Source: Rallus limicola | Lineage: Eukaryota; Chordata; Aves; Gruiformes; Rallidae | Reading direction: 5' to 3' | Assembly (NCBI GenBank): GCA_022605955.1 | Contig: JAKCOZ010000002.1 | Span: forward strand, 68,676,783-68,740,782 | Length of the DNA stretch: 64,000 bases | Part shown: positions 22,888-34,996 of the stretch, in pieces | Layout of the letters: each line of letters begins with the position of its first letter | How positions within the stretch are numbered: position 1 is the stretch's first letter | Made by a program: the position numbers and the translations under genes | The notes under the pieces: generated by a model | Databases searched by the model: none | Told to the model about the DNA's origin: nothing | Seen by the model: the letters and a program-made list of their open reading frames with translations, nothing else

Positions 22888-22921
22888 CGCGGCGGGCGGA
22901 TAACGCGAGCGGCGGGCGGAT
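22888..22921 (+). repeat. Tandem GC-rich direct repeat in island
   Basis: GCGGCGGGCGGAT occurs twice, about 20 bases apart, with GC-box-like content. It may be Sp/KLF-binding promoter sequence. Confidence 0.5.
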
Positions 22922-23176
22922 GCTCGGGGAGGACGGCCGAAAAAACCCCGCATGTAAGTAGTTACCGACCGGCGTGCCGCTGCCTTTGTTCCGTGAGAGG
23001 TGTGAGGAGGCGTGCGGGTGGTTTTCGGAAGGTGCTACTTTATTGTCGCCGGGAAATTTCAATGGCCGGGCTGGTGCTTTGCAATTCCCCCTATTTTTCC
23101 CTTTGTTAGCGCTTTCCCCGGGCGGGCGTCCTGCGTTCTCTCAGCTTCGCTGAGAAGCGGGAGCTGTCAGAGAGAT

Positions 23177-23198
23177 GACTTTGTTTCCCACGATGCCT
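23177..23198 (+). promoter_or_regulatory. ZNF143/THAP11-like promoter motif
   Basis: TTTCCCACGATGCCTC resembles the ACTACAATTCCCAGCATGC consensus (SBS element) found near many vertebrate CpG-island start sites. It is a partial match by eye only. Confidence 0.35.
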
Positions 23199-23360
23199 CT
23201 CCGGAGCAGCATCGCTTTGTTTAAGCTCCAGCAAGCCATTTATCATCTAACTGCCATCTCGTTTTAACGAGATGTGAAACCTGCCGCCTTTCAGGGCTGA
23301 AAGGCAGCGGTACATCGCATCTGCCTCTTACCCTTTCCTTAAGAGCAGGAGCAGGTAAGC

Positions 23361-26300
23361 TGGAGGTAGTATTATTTTGCGGGGGGGGGAATCGTTGCCT
23401 CGCACAAGCTTTTCTGTTAGAAAACGTCGATTTGGGAGAGGAACATACGTGTAAAACAAACCTTTTCTATGTCATTAAGGGATTTTTTATTTTAATGACC
23501 GAGGGTTTGGGGTTTTTTAATTGATGATGCCGGTATTAGCTCGGGTCGATTACTGATCTGCTTCTCCGTAGCTGTGGCACACAAAGCAGTAGCGCGCCTC
23601 TGCTCAGTCATTTTAAGTGTAAAAACGCCCCGTTAGAAACATGGTTCAGGGGGTAAATAGAGACCTGGAAACCACAGCCGCACATCCTGAAAATTTAATA
23701 TGCCTGACAATAATGGCACTGAAAGTGATCTGCTCTTTGGGGGGGGGGGGGGTGGGGACACGGAGAAAAGGAAGGATAATTTGCAGCCACAGGCCTAATA
23801 ACAGATATTCTGTCGATAATAGATAGATAGCTGATGTAAGCTGTTCTGTTCCCCAACAGATTTTTCTGTACGTGCCTTTAGCAGTACACAGCAGGCTGTA
23901 TGTGTGAGCAGGGCTCTTTCCTTAGCACCTGAGCTATCGAAGCTCCCCGACAGCAGTAACGTGGAGCAGGTCCTGTATTTTAACAGGTTAAAGATGATAA
24001 ATTGGAGCCAGAGCTGACTTCTATTTGGTATTTAGTAACGACCCTCAAGAAATTCCCATCACCGAAATAATTCTAATTGCACCTTGCATAGACAATTAAG
24101 CCCTTTAACTCTACCAAAACACTAATCAGTGGGCATAAATGTTATTGGGAGTTTCTTCAACAAAGCCACTGAAGATATTTTTTAATACAGGCAGGAGGAA
24201 GCAGTTCTGCATGTAACTTAGTTTACGTGGTTTGAATCCAGGTCAGGAATTCATCACACTGACAAATCCAACTCTTCCTTGGCTGCTATCGATCTAGCGG
24301 ATTAGAGGTTGTGTTTGGTTCAGAATGTTTCATTGCAACTACGAGCATGAATGCAACGCTGTGCAGTGTGCCTAAACTTCACATGAAAGCCATTTGTGTA
24401 TTTATTTGTGTCCCATTTGATGATAAGTACAGGAATTGCCTTGAAATCTTTATTGATAAATAGGGCACGTAGCAAAGGGGTTGCTGCTGGCTGATATTTG
24501 GTTCTTTTTCTCCAATAGGAGAATATCCTCATAGCATCCTGTTCTGAAATTAAGGACGTTTTTAAAATACCCATTTGGGCAACCTGCGTTTTGGAGAGAA
24601 TTGCCTGACACTTATGAGCAATGATTATTTTTTCCCCTATATGCTGTATAATGGGATTTTTCAAAAGTGTACTGGGAGGTTGGTGTACGGTATGGATGTT
24701 TTGCTGTTTCTGTGCTACAACATTGACTTTTTTCTTCTTTGTTTCTTTTTTCTTTTTACGCCTAAGTTTGTTCCTTACTGGTCGTCTTCTGGTCTGTTGT
24801 CTTAGGAGGTTGTGCAGGTAGTAGCAGTGGTGAACTGGTGATGTGTTCGGTCAATTATTTTAATTTTTTTTAAAACATCCAGTTCCTGAAAACTCAATAT
24901 AGATTGGCTTCTACAAGGGACCGTTACTTTGGCAATAGTATTTTGTTTTCATCACAGATACTAAAAAGCAGCCTTTTTAGTGTCATGCTTCTCATTACAG
25001 CAGTAACTTCTGCTGTTTCTTCTGCTTTGCCTCTTAGTCACTCCCAATACTGTTTTGCCAGCTATCTCAGTCACTGAATATTGGTATGTCTGTGTGAGTA
25101 ATGTAGCTTAGGGTTATTTCAATGCGTTCCTGCTGTAGATGTGTCAGGTAAGCTCTTTGTTAAGAAGAAATACACAGTATAATAAGTGTTGACTGAAATG
25201 TGATGATGAGTTGATGAATACCAATATATTTGTTTGTTGTTTTGCAGTGAAGCCTAGCATCAACAGAATTTTTATACAGACAGTGCAAGCTTCAATGATT
25301 GTCTTTTGACTTTTTTTTTTCCCCCTCAAAGTCAAGAGAGGAAAAGGAGTTTTTTTTTTATGTGCTGAATTATTCATATTTGAAAGTTGCTGAGTGATTG
25401 TTAGGAGGGATTACTTCTTTTTCTTCTCATATAAAATCAATGCATGGCCTTTTTTTCTGCAAAGGCCCAAATAAGGGAGTTACAGCAAGTATGAATAAGC
25501 CTACTACTGGCATGTTAGAAAAGTACAGTCAATTTTTTTAGAGTCAACAGACTCAGGGCAATGTAGTTGCATAATAGCTTCCATCAGCACGATGTAAATG
25601 TTAAGGCACTCTAAACATCTCTATATTGCCATTGATCCTGTGTATTTGAATAAGATTTAATAAAGTTGTGTAAGTGCATGATACAATAGACTTAACAGGT
25701 TTTGAATAATGTGGTAGAAGGCAACCTAATGTTAACTTTAATTACATTAGTGCTTCCACTGGAGGGGCCAAGTTCTATTTTTTTTATCTATTATTTAAAC
25801 CAATTAGTGATGGATAAAAAGTGTGTTTGTTTTCATAGAGACCCTGTGAGTTGTGTCTTTAGGAAACAATGAGTTGTTGTGTAGGTCTTGCGTTTATTGT
25901 TTCCCATCGCTTCCTGAAGGCCCTCTCACTCCTTTTGATGCCCTGCGTTGCCTATCACACAATTTCTTTGTTCAAGAACTCAAATACATTTCTTCCAGGA
26001 GCTTGCAGCATTTCCCCTCCCTCCAGAGACAGTGCTTTACTTACACTCATACTGATGAAGCCCTACAAAGAAATAAAACTGACTCGTAGCAAATAATTTT
26101 CAATTAATAATGCCCAAGACCCAGTGTGTCACGTGGAGTGAATCAAAGTGATTTGTCAATTGAGTTCAGTGTGAAGAACAATGTAGAGATCTTGCTGCAT
26201 ATTATCCAGGGTAAGTGGCTTATGCTGCAGTTGCGCAACACATTAAGTGAAGATGATTCAGATGCTGCTATAAATGTAGAAAGTACATCAACACATTTCT

Positions 26301-26866
26301 AAACAGCATTTGGTTTCTCCTTTGTACATGTGTGCTGTGTGGCAAATTAGAAACATGAGTTTTGTGCCCCTAACGAGGCCATTTAAGAAAGGTAAAAATA
26401 CATTTAACTCATATTCAGCCAATTTAAGTTCACAGGCCTGAAGGATATAGCTAAATAAGGGAAGTTATGACCTTCCTGTTGGCTACCTTAATTTGTGATA
26501 ACAAACACATGTAGTCAATTCAAGTACTTGTCAAGTCAAATGCTTCAATTCCTAACAATGCTTTGAAATGTTTAAGCTTCTTAATTTAATGGCAACACAT
26601 ATGCAAACTTTGTTTTCTTTACATGTATTGCCTTGAGAAAAATGAGATGAAAAGGATCCAAATAAGTAAGAGCTTTCCTTGTGCTTTAGTGTTTGGGTGT
26701 GCAGAATGCTGTGCATGTCACTGAGCTGCTCAAGCATCTTTTTCATTACTCAGTATGCTTTGTAAGTCAGCAGTCAGACTGGGGCACTCATAAAGTGCCT
26801 CAATCTAGTGACTTGTGATGAGGCTTCTGTAAGAGGATGCTGCATGTAAGAGATTATTGTTAAACT
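23361..26866 (+). other. Inferred CRACD first intron, proximal part
   Basis: No exon or older repeat recognised. It contains a G14 run at 23739-23752 and T-rich tracts near 24730 and 25310. Open frames in this stretch are short and random-looking. Confidence 0.5.
23739..23752 (+). repeat. G14 homopolymer
   Basis: A run of 14 G, followed by TGGGG. Liable to length error in sequencing. Confidence 0.9.
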
Positions 26867-28086
26867 GAAATGGGGAGGGAGCGTGATCCCAGACCCCTGA
26901 GTGGAAAGATGGGGCCGGGAAGTGGACTGACATCCCCATAGGGATTTTGGTTAGCGACCTGCTCAGCTGCTTAGATCTGCACAAATCAATGGGTCTGGAT
27001 GGGATACACCCAAGGGTGATACACTGAGGGAGCTGACAGAAATGCTCACCAAGTCACTTTCCCTTATTTACCATCAGTCCTGGCTGACTGGGTGGTTCTG
27101 CTGGACTGGAAGCTGGCACATGTGATGCCCACCTACAAGAAGGGCCAGAAGGAGGACCCAGAGAACTACAGGCCTTTCAGCCTGACCTTGATGCTGGGGA
27201 GTAATCAGGCCCAGTCAGCCTGGGCTTATGAAGGGCAGATCATGCTTGACCAACCTGATAAGGTGACCTGCTTAGTGGACATGGAGATGTTGTGTGGATG
27301 TTGTCTACTTGGACTTTGATAAAGCCTTCGACACTGTTCCCTGCAGCATCCTCCTGAAGAAACTAGCTGCAGAGGGACCTGGACAGGTTGAATCGATGGG
27401 CTGAGGCCAACTTTATGGGGTTCAACAAGTGGTGTCAGTGGACAGCCGGCTGAATGAACATGAGCCAGCAGTGTGTCCGGGTGGCGAAGAAGGCCAACAG
27501 CATCCTGGCCTATATAGTGTGACTAGCAGGAGTTGGGAAGTGATTGTTCCATTATACTCAGCTCTGGTGAGGCTGCACCTCAAGTACTGTGTCCAGTTTT
27601 GGGCCCTCACTACAAGAAAGACATTGAGATGCTGGGGCATGTCCAGAGAAGGGCAACAAAGCTGATGAAGGATTTGGAGCACAAGTCCTCTGAGGAGCAG
27701 CTGAGGGATCTGGGGCTTTTTAGTCTTGAGAAAAGGAGGCTGAGGGGAGAATTTATGACTCTCTACAACTACCTGCAAGGAGGGTGTGGAGAGGTGGGGG
27801 TTGGTCTCTTCTCTCAGGTAACAAGCGATAGGACAAGAGGAAATGGTTTTAAATTGCACCAGGGGAGATTTAGGTTAGATATCAGGAAGAATTTCTTTAC
27901 TGAAAGGGTAGACAAATATTGGAACAGGCAGCCCAGGGAGGTGGTGGAGTCACCATCTCTGGAGGTATTTAAAAGGCATGTAGGTATTATGCTCGGGGCA
28001 TGGTCTAGAGGTGGACTAGGCAGGATGAGGCTGTGGTTGGAATCAATGATCTTAAAGGTCTCTTCCAACCTAAGTGATTCTGAAAG
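26867..28086 (+). mobile_element. CR1 LINE, reverse transcriptase remnant plus 3' end
   Basis: The longest plus-strand CR1 copy here. The frame at 27092 carries DWKLAHVMPTYKKGQKEDPE then NYRPFSLTL, a reverse-transcriptase block. A second frame near 27300 reads YLDFDKAFDTVP. An internal deletion then joins to the C-terminal part ([20 protein letters not shown]) in the frame 27533-28102. It ends near TCTCTTCCAACCTAAGTGAT. Frameshifts and deletions show it is inactive. Minus-strand frames over it are shadows. Confidence 0.92.
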
Positions 28087-28929
28087 AATTAAAATGAACT
28101 GAAGCATACAAGATACTGGCTTTCATGTTGCTCCTCAAAGAAAGTTGATTTTCTTCAAAGAAACATGCTGTCTTTGTGGCCTTTACTAAAGCCACATTTG
28201 AAACTCTTTAGCACATGAAAAAAATAAAAAAGCAAGCAGAATTACAGAGATCTGTAGAACACTGGCCCAGAAGAGACAAATAGTGCTAGAAACCCATGTG
28301 AATCTGTAGTATCTGTGGGTATCTGTTGGTGTACATGTGATGTAGCTGGATTGAGTGGCACCATCTGCCAACAAAATCGAACTGTCTTCCCCATTGTATA
28401 AGCCTCTTTTCTGTTGCTTATAATTTTGCCAAGTTTTAACGACATGGGCTTTAATTCATCACGTGTCTTTTGATTCAGGCTAATTTTTGTTTTAATTTGG
28501 CCAAATGATTAATTGAGAATTAGACTGGTTTGCCTTGTTTTTGAAAAAAAAAAAAAAAAAAAAAATCCTAAGACCTTTTGGAAATGGGGTAGTGTCCTTC
28601 TGGTTTGCATGCAGGCTCCCGATTCTGTAAGAAGCCTGCATTCCTACTGGCTTCATCAAAGCCTGTCCAAATTTTCTGTCCAATGTCTTCAGAATTTTGT
28701 GGCTTTTCTGCATTCATCTTTGCAAACCTTAGCAAACAAATGAGGATTACATGTTTATTCAACACCCAGCACTACAGAGTATTTTCAGTGGTGACCTCAG
28801 TGGTGTTTACTACATCTGCAGTTGACATCTAATCAGAGAGGGACTGTAAATATACTGGAGACAATTTAAGTTATTCAAAAGAAAAAAGATACTGTAGTTA
28901 TCTACTGTGGAAGGAAGGGATCGAGTGGT
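28087..28929 (+). other. Inferred CRACD intron stretch
   Basis: Single-copy-looking AT-rich DNA with an A22 run at 28544-28565. Overlapping open frames on both strands around 28490-28830 have no recognisable product. Confidence 0.5.
28544..28565 (+). repeat. A22 homopolymer
   Basis: Twenty-two A in a row. No upstream gene copy or target duplication suggests a processed pseudogene. Confidence 0.9.
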
Positions 28930-29470
28930 AATACTTCAGGAGAGTTGTGGGGTCTGGTAGGTTACTTGAGGAGTTGCTGCAATAAAGACATACCTCGAAC
29001 TGTGATAGGACACCAGCATGAAAGATGTCCTCCTCAGCTGTAATGCCATATCCAGTTGGGGTGCATATTTCAAGAAAGATGTGAATGGATGGGAGAGAAT
29101 CCAAAGGAGAGGAATGAAAAGAATTCAAGATTCAGAAAATACAGCCTATGGAGGAAGGCTGAAAGGTCTGGAGTTGTTTCAGCTGCAATGAAAGAAGAGT
29201 GGCAGGGTTAACAAGACTTTCAAATGTCACAAAGCTGTTGTGAGGCAACATTCTCCATTACTCTGTTCAACCAGATGATGTGTAATGCATTCAGCACTAA
29301 TGAAACCAAAGTAATGGAATAAACCATTGATTTGGGATTTTCAGGATTTTAGCATCTTTAGAAAGTTGTTTGAATATTAGTCAGGAACAGCATAAATATA
29401 GTTGAATTCTCTCTGGAGTAGTGTGGTGGAACAGATTGTTCTTTGAGTTCCCTTCAGGCTTTATGAATCC
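28930..29470 (+). mobile_element. Ancient, heavily diverged CR1 remnant
   Basis: Blocks match the C-terminal/3' part of old CR1 in order. They include TTTCAAGAAAGATGTGAATG, GAGAATCCAAAGGAGAGGAA and CTATGGAGGAAGGCTGAAAG, then CAAATGTCACAAAGCTGTTG. Further on come AGAAAGTTGTTTGAATATTA and TTCCCTTCAGGCTTTATGAA. Divergence is much greater than in the neighbouring copies, so this is an older insertion. Confidence 0.7.
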
Positions 29471-32400
29471 TCCACATCTATGCTCTCTCCAAAGCCAGCA
29501 GGTGTGTGAGCAGAGAGGGTCAGAACCTGCCCTGCAATGTCTTGTTTAGGATCAAATCTGACATCCACTCCTCTCTTCTTTCATAGCAGTTCCTCAGCTG
29601 GTGCATGATCAGAAAGTGTGAGGGACCAGAGGGCCAGGTGGCTTTGTGAGGAGCCTGAGTGAAATTAAGGAAGAGGATTGGAGAGCATGAGCACAGATTT
29701 AGCAAGAAACTGCTGGCAGAGACCCCAATATGCTAGAAGCCTTGACAAGTGCAAACCAGGATTGTGAAAGTAAGGAGACCATGACAAAGAGCCAAAGAAG
29801 ATGAAATCACCTGACTGGGAAAGTCATGTTGGAGACTGTGGGACAGAAGTAATTAAAGGTTGGGGAAAATGGTAAAAAGTCTTTCTTCTGAAGATTATAC
29901 AGTTGTGTCATAACATTTGTGCTTTTGGGAGATCCATAATCTTGATCTTATTCAGTAGAGGATGACCACTTGTAACTGTCATCAGCTGCTCTGTTATCTC
30001 AGATAAGAAATCATCAGCACTAGGGATGTAAATACCATACTGCTTCTGGTTGGGTGTGCAAAATGAAAGGTGCAAAAGAAGCATTTGTCAATTTAATTTT
30101 AATTTTTTTAATTTGCTTGACAACCAAGGGGATTTCTAGGTTTGCAAGTGGAAGAAAGTGCCAGATCTCAGGTTCCCTTGTAAACATTCAGCCTCTTTGC
30201 ACATATCTATTTGAATTCAACCTTTAATCGTATTCTGGCTTTTTCTTGTGTTCACATAAGCCAGGCTTTCCTGAGCGTGCAGGGTGGATCTGCCCACGGT
30301 ATGGATCAGGACTGTGCACTGCAGAAAGCTGTGGTCTCTGGTATCTATGGTGTTTGTCACAGAAGCAGGAAGATATCTGGAGAAACTGAGGCAGAAGGTA
30401 GCTTAATTAAAACATTTTTCATGCACTCAAATGGAAAGCCTAGCTAAAGGCACCAAAAGCTAATTAAGGCATGCTATTGCAATTCTGACTTAATTTTTAA
30501 TATTTAGGGTTTTGCTTTAGTGGGTAATAGTGATGTATGTAAAAGATCAGGTCCTAATCCCCACCTAACCCATTGTGAAGCATTAGTATCTCCCTGATCC
30601 TTGCAAATGACATAAAAAGGAGCTGCATCTTATGGCAAGAAGATCAAAAGATAAGAGCCTTTTCTTCCCATTTCTGCTTCTAGTAGAAGATAAGGCACTT
30701 CTGTATGATAAAACACTTTGTCATACCTTTCTTGAGCAGAAATTTTGTACTTGGACTTCACAGAGCTGTCGGAGTACGTAAGTTGTGAAGAAAAAAACCT
30801 CCAAGGCTGATTTTTTTTCGTGTTCTTTCAGGATCCTGTTCCAAACTTGGTAGATATTTTGCAGTAGCCTACGCTGGCCCATCTGGGGGCCGTAATGATG
30901 AACGGTGCCATGCTGCTCTCAGCCCGGAAGCTTTGTCAGTCACTGCTTCATCCGCTGCTCATGTTTGGAGGAAGGACAGGCACCCTCATTTCGTACATGT
31001 GGGTTTTGGTGTTCTTCCCAACCACCCTGTTCCAACATCCCCGGTTGACAGCGCAAGGGTGGGTTGTACTAAACACCCTGTTATGTTTTTTCTGGCAAGT
31101 AGATTAATCTTTCAGCCACCCACACAGCCTGCTGAACACTGTCACGAGTTACTGGGGCCTGCTATCCTGGTACCCACACCTGATATTTGACAAACTGCAT
31201 GCTTTGGGTGATTGTGTTTCCTCAGATAAGATGGAGAAAAGAAGTAGGTAAGATTTGGAACACAAAAATATTTCCTCAAATGTGAAGCAAAGCCTCTGTT
31301 TGGCCTGGGATTACATCCCCTTGGACACCTGCATGCTGGAACACCCTTTCCAGCTGTTAAGTGATGGATTCCCACTGCCTGAAAGCTCACCTTCCCTGGC
31401 ATTCTTCAGGAGCCTTTCCAACCAGAGGCTGTAACAAGAAGAGATGGCTGCACTGTAAGCCAGAAGGGTGGCTGAAAAAATTTTATCTCAGCCTAGGTGT
31501 TTCCATGGGATAATTCTATGTTGTTAGAGCAAAAGAGATAATGAAGACCTGTTTGTGACTGACAGGACGTTGCACACTTTGGTTTGTCAAAGTGATCAGT
31601 GACAGTTCATCACCTGCTAGATTGGCATCGTTTTACCTGCAGTGTGCTGTTTATGAGCTGCAGCTAGGCTGGTTTGAGAAATCACCTCCAGTTTGCTGTA
31701 GTCTGAATTCAAACCCAGTACAGGCCAATACCATTCCAGCTCTAGGTGGATCTCACACTCTTTTCCTGGCTACTTGTGCCAATGGCTGTCCATCTTCAGG
31801 CATGTGGTATGATGGCTCTTCATCCTCTCAGCAGTGATGATTAGCGAAGGGCAGTTCTTCAGAGCAGAAATAGAGCTTCTGCAGCTCCTGCTCTGTAGCT
31901 TTGGTTCTGACTGTCACACTGAACATAGGAAGCATCTCCTGTATTGGTATACTCCAAGCCAGGCTCTGCACGTGTTGTCCTAGATTTGATGACTGTCAGC
32001 TGAGCTGGCAATATGTCTGCTGAGGACTGGAGGACATACTCTGTTTTGCTTACGCTTGACTTTTTGTCAGCACTGCCAAGACAGAGGTCTATGCTCATAG
32101 GAGCATGGCTGCATTCTTAGGTGAACCTTGCAATATACACATCGGGCTTTTTACAGTAGCAACTTGGAAAGACTTCTGGTGGCAGCTTGATCACAGTTTT
32201 GTGTTCAGATTTGAACCCTTTTCATTACAGAAAGTCCTACCCAGTACTTTGGTGGGAATGCCTCTTTACCCCTCACCCTCATCTCTTTTGTCAGATTATT
32301 GAGACTTGGTATCCCTTCAACTAGCAGCAGATCAAACAGTATTTTGTGCTTCACAGGTCCTGTGTGTGGTCCATCAGACAATCTGAATCGCCTCAAGCCA

Positions 32401-33917
32401 ACAAGCCATGAGTAGGGACGGCATTTTAGGGACTGATTTTTGGAAGTGAGATTTTAAAATCAGCTTTTTTTTTCTAGGAAGACACAGGGATAAGGGAAGT
32501 GCTGCCCGTGGGGAGTGCTGGAGTCAAAGGGGGCTCTGTAGTGAAGGGTTGGTTTACATATGTAACACTGAGCATGTGAATATGCAAATAAGACTGTATA
32601 CCTTGAAGAGACTCAGTTGACTTTCTCTTCCACCTCCATGGATTTTCTGTGTACCTCTACATCATTTAAAATAACCTTTTCACAGGGGGTCCTAAATTCT
32701 GTGTTCTTCAGTTTCTAGGTGCTTCAGTTAGGAGCTTTAACTAATTTTAATTAACTTTCATTAAATCAAATTAATAGAATCGCTTAACATTACAACTGAC
32801 TGCAGTCAAGTTACATTTTAAATGTGTCAATAACCACACAACATCAAACAGTCTCAAAAAAGCAAGAAGATATATCTTAAATTAAACACCTGAAGTTAAT
32901 GACTATGTTTTCACTGTAATTTCATGTGTGGCTCTATTACTGCCAGTAGAACAAAAATATTCTCATTTCCATCATGCTCTGCACTGTTGACTCTTCCCAT
33001 TGAGATTTTATCTCAGTGACCGATCTCCCTCATGGGCCCCTTTTGATCTTTGGGAACCTCTGGTTTTCTGAGATTTATGTTCATTGTCAGTGCTACTCAC
33101 TCTGGCACTGACATCACAACTGACCACAGGTGTCTAATCACACTTCTCCCAGGGATGAGACTCATTCAGTTTTGTCCAGCCAAGCGACTGAGTTGCCTAT
33201 TGAATTTGGGATGCATGTTTTTTCCCAGTACTTTTCTAGATGTAGCAAGTGTTAAGAGTACCCTGTAATACACCATGGAATCCAACTATCAAGCAGTGAA
33301 CCCATAAAACCCAAGCAATGAATTTCCATTACATATATGCAATCAGCTCTTTACAGAGCATATCATGCACTCTGCTGTTGATTATGATCTTTTATTGTGT
33401 AGCCCTTACAAAATTTAAATTATTTTGCCATATGCAAACTACCAATGAAAGTTCCCCACATTAGCAGCACCCTTAGGTCTTTTCATGTTATATAGCTGTT
33501 AGCAGGTGGTGTTCTTCAGCTTGCCCCTACTTCAGTTGAACAGCTATAATAATGAATGTAATTTCATACATTTCCTAAATAGAGAAATATATGCTTTATA
33601 AATTATAAGTATTTACTTATATACTGTAGATCTGCATCTTGATCTGCATGGCTGGAGCCTACATGAAACATACTGATCGTACAATACCGACTGCACTAGA
33701 GAGGTTTGTGAGGAAATGAATCACTTGGCCTTCAGAGAAAATCCTGACTATCACGTGGCAAACCAAGCCTTTGTTTCTATGCAAGAAGAAAAAGTATCTA
33801 TCTGCCCATTCGGTCAGTTTCAATTTTTCGACTCTCTAACATGTTAGTAGTTATTTCATGAATAAGAATGATTTTAAGCAATGTTTTGGTTGCAATATTT
33901 CATGTATTTTTGTTTCA
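29471..33917 (+). other. Inferred CRACD intron stretch, 4.4 kb
   Basis: No coding exon recognised. A good acceptor-like site (TTTTCGTGTTCTTTCAG at about 30831) is followed by a frame that soon stops. Several open frames at 30895-32396 overlap on both strands and look random. Confidence 0.5.
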
Positions 33918-33982
33918 TTGGAGCTTTGAGTTGGAATTGATGATCCTTTTCGGGTCCCTTCCAACTCATTATATTCTATGAT
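33918..33982 (+). mobile_element. Tiny CR1 3' end
   Basis: The plus strand reads GAGTTGGAATTGATGATCCT, then CGGGTCCCTTCCAACTCATT, ending near ATTCTATGATC. It is the terminal 65 bases of a CR1. Confidence 0.85.
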
Positions 33983-34428
33983 CACTGGATACATTTGTGC
34001 AGTTTTGCTTTCTTTCAGTCAATCTGAGGCTGTCAAGCAGACATTTCCTGTTCTTTACAGCTGCTATCTATAATTCACTTTACTCTTCATCTTATACATC
34101 TTATGCATTTTCTTTGTGAGCCACGAAGGCCTCAAACCTCAAAATGAGCTAGCCAAAGTAGGAACATTTTTCATTTTGACAGGCAGCTAATGTTCTAAAT
34201 ACCTACACACAATACCTACCAATACATTTAGGATTTTCAGAAAAACTTAATTTTAAAATAAGATTAAAAAAAAAAAATTAGATAACCCTAACTGAATTTG
34301 TAGTCAATTGACCTAGATTCCTAAAGAAAAAGTATTTCCTAAACCAAACCTCAACTATCAATCTTGTTGTCTAGTAGATAAAAAAAACCCAAAAACCAAA
34401 ACCAAGAAAGCCATTGCCATTGACAAGG

Positions 34429-34448
34429 CCCCCCCCCCTTTTTTTTTT
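34429..34448 (+). repeat. C10T10 homopolymer junction
   Basis: Ten C directly followed by ten T. Confidence 0.85.
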
Positions 34449-34667
34449 AATGTTCACTCTAGCTTAGCAGTGCTGTATGGTTTAGGATACAGCACTGAGT
34501 TTGTAATTTAAAGCTGTAGAACATGACAGGTTCAGCACTTTCAGACTATGATGTTGCTTTGTCCACAATGAAACAGAAGGAAAATGGGTATAAGGGAAAA
34601 ACCCTATGAAAATCTTTTTGGCTTGGTTTTAACTTTTATCATAACCAGGTTAATCTATTTATGCTCC

Positions 34668-34996
34668 TGAAGGGAGCATACAAACACGAGGGGAATCAAC
34701 TTTTTAACAGGGTAGACAACGTCAGGACAAGGGGGAATGGATTAAAGCTAAAGGAAGGAAGGTTTAAATTGGATGTTAGGGGAAGTTTTTTACAGAGAGA
34801 ATGGTGAGGTGCTGGAACAGGCTGCCCAGAGAGGTGGTGGATGCCCTGTCCCTGGAGGTGTTCAAGGCCAGGTTGGATGGGGCCCTGGGCAACCTTGTGT
34901 AGATCCAGGCCTGGAGGTTGTTGGCCCTGCCTGTGGCAGAGGGGTTGGAACTCTATAATCCTTGGGGTCCCTTCCAATCCAGACCATTCTATGATT
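34668..34996 (+). mobile_element. CR1 3' end fragment
   Basis: CTGGAACAGGCTGCCCAGAG, GGAGGTGTTCAAGGCCAGGT and GGGGTTGGAACTCTATAATC are in order, ending AACCATTCTATGAT. It is relatively well preserved, so a younger copy. Open frames here (34696-34977 minus, 34841-35323 plus) are derived from it or run past it by chance. Confidence 0.92.

Larger units (their letters stand above)
22290..23350 (+). promoter_or_regulatory. CpG island promoter, inferred for CRACD (KIAA1211)
   Basis: Very dense CpG between about 22310 and 22960, declining to 23350, in an otherwise AT-rich window. No TATA box is evident. Strong 5' splice donors follow: AG|GTAGGA at 22583, CAT|GTAAGT at 22954 and CAG|GTAAGC at 23355. 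These would suit a non-coding first exon on the plus strand. In vertebrates the gene downstream of CEP135 in the same orientation is CRACD, a capping-protein inhibitor of actin dynamics, so I infer this is its promoter. The long open frames on both strands here are by-products of GC richness. A divergent transcript cannot be excluded. Confidence 0.75.
22583..23360 (+). other. CRACD: Candidate splice donors of a non-coding first exon
   Basis: Donor-like sites at 22583 (GTAGGA), 22954 (GTAAGT) and 23355 (GTAAGC) lie within or at the edge of the island. Each could end a 5' UTR exon of CRACD. Which is used cannot be told from sequence. Confidence 0.4.

Noticed and set aside
22888..22921. GC-rich direct repeat as a minisatellite
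   Set aside because: Only two short copies; ordinary for a CpG-island promoter.
22325..23062. Long frames of 181 and 242 codons on opposite strands in the CpG island
   Set aside because: Stop codons are rare in such GC-rich DNA. The frames are Arg/Pro/Ala-rich, overlap on both strands and resemble no family.
27422..28107. Minus-strand frames of 145 and 97 codons
   Set aside because: They are antisense shadows of the CR1 3' region on the plus strand.
28544..28565. A22 run as the tail of a processed pseudogene
   Set aside because: The sequence upstream is not gene-like and no flanking duplication was seen. It is treated as a simple repeat.
30832..30870. Acceptor TTTCGTGTTCTTTCAG followed by a short frame (DPVPNLVDILQ) as a CRACD exon
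   Set aside because: The frame stops after eleven codons and does not resemble CRACD. A non-coding exon is possible but unsupported.
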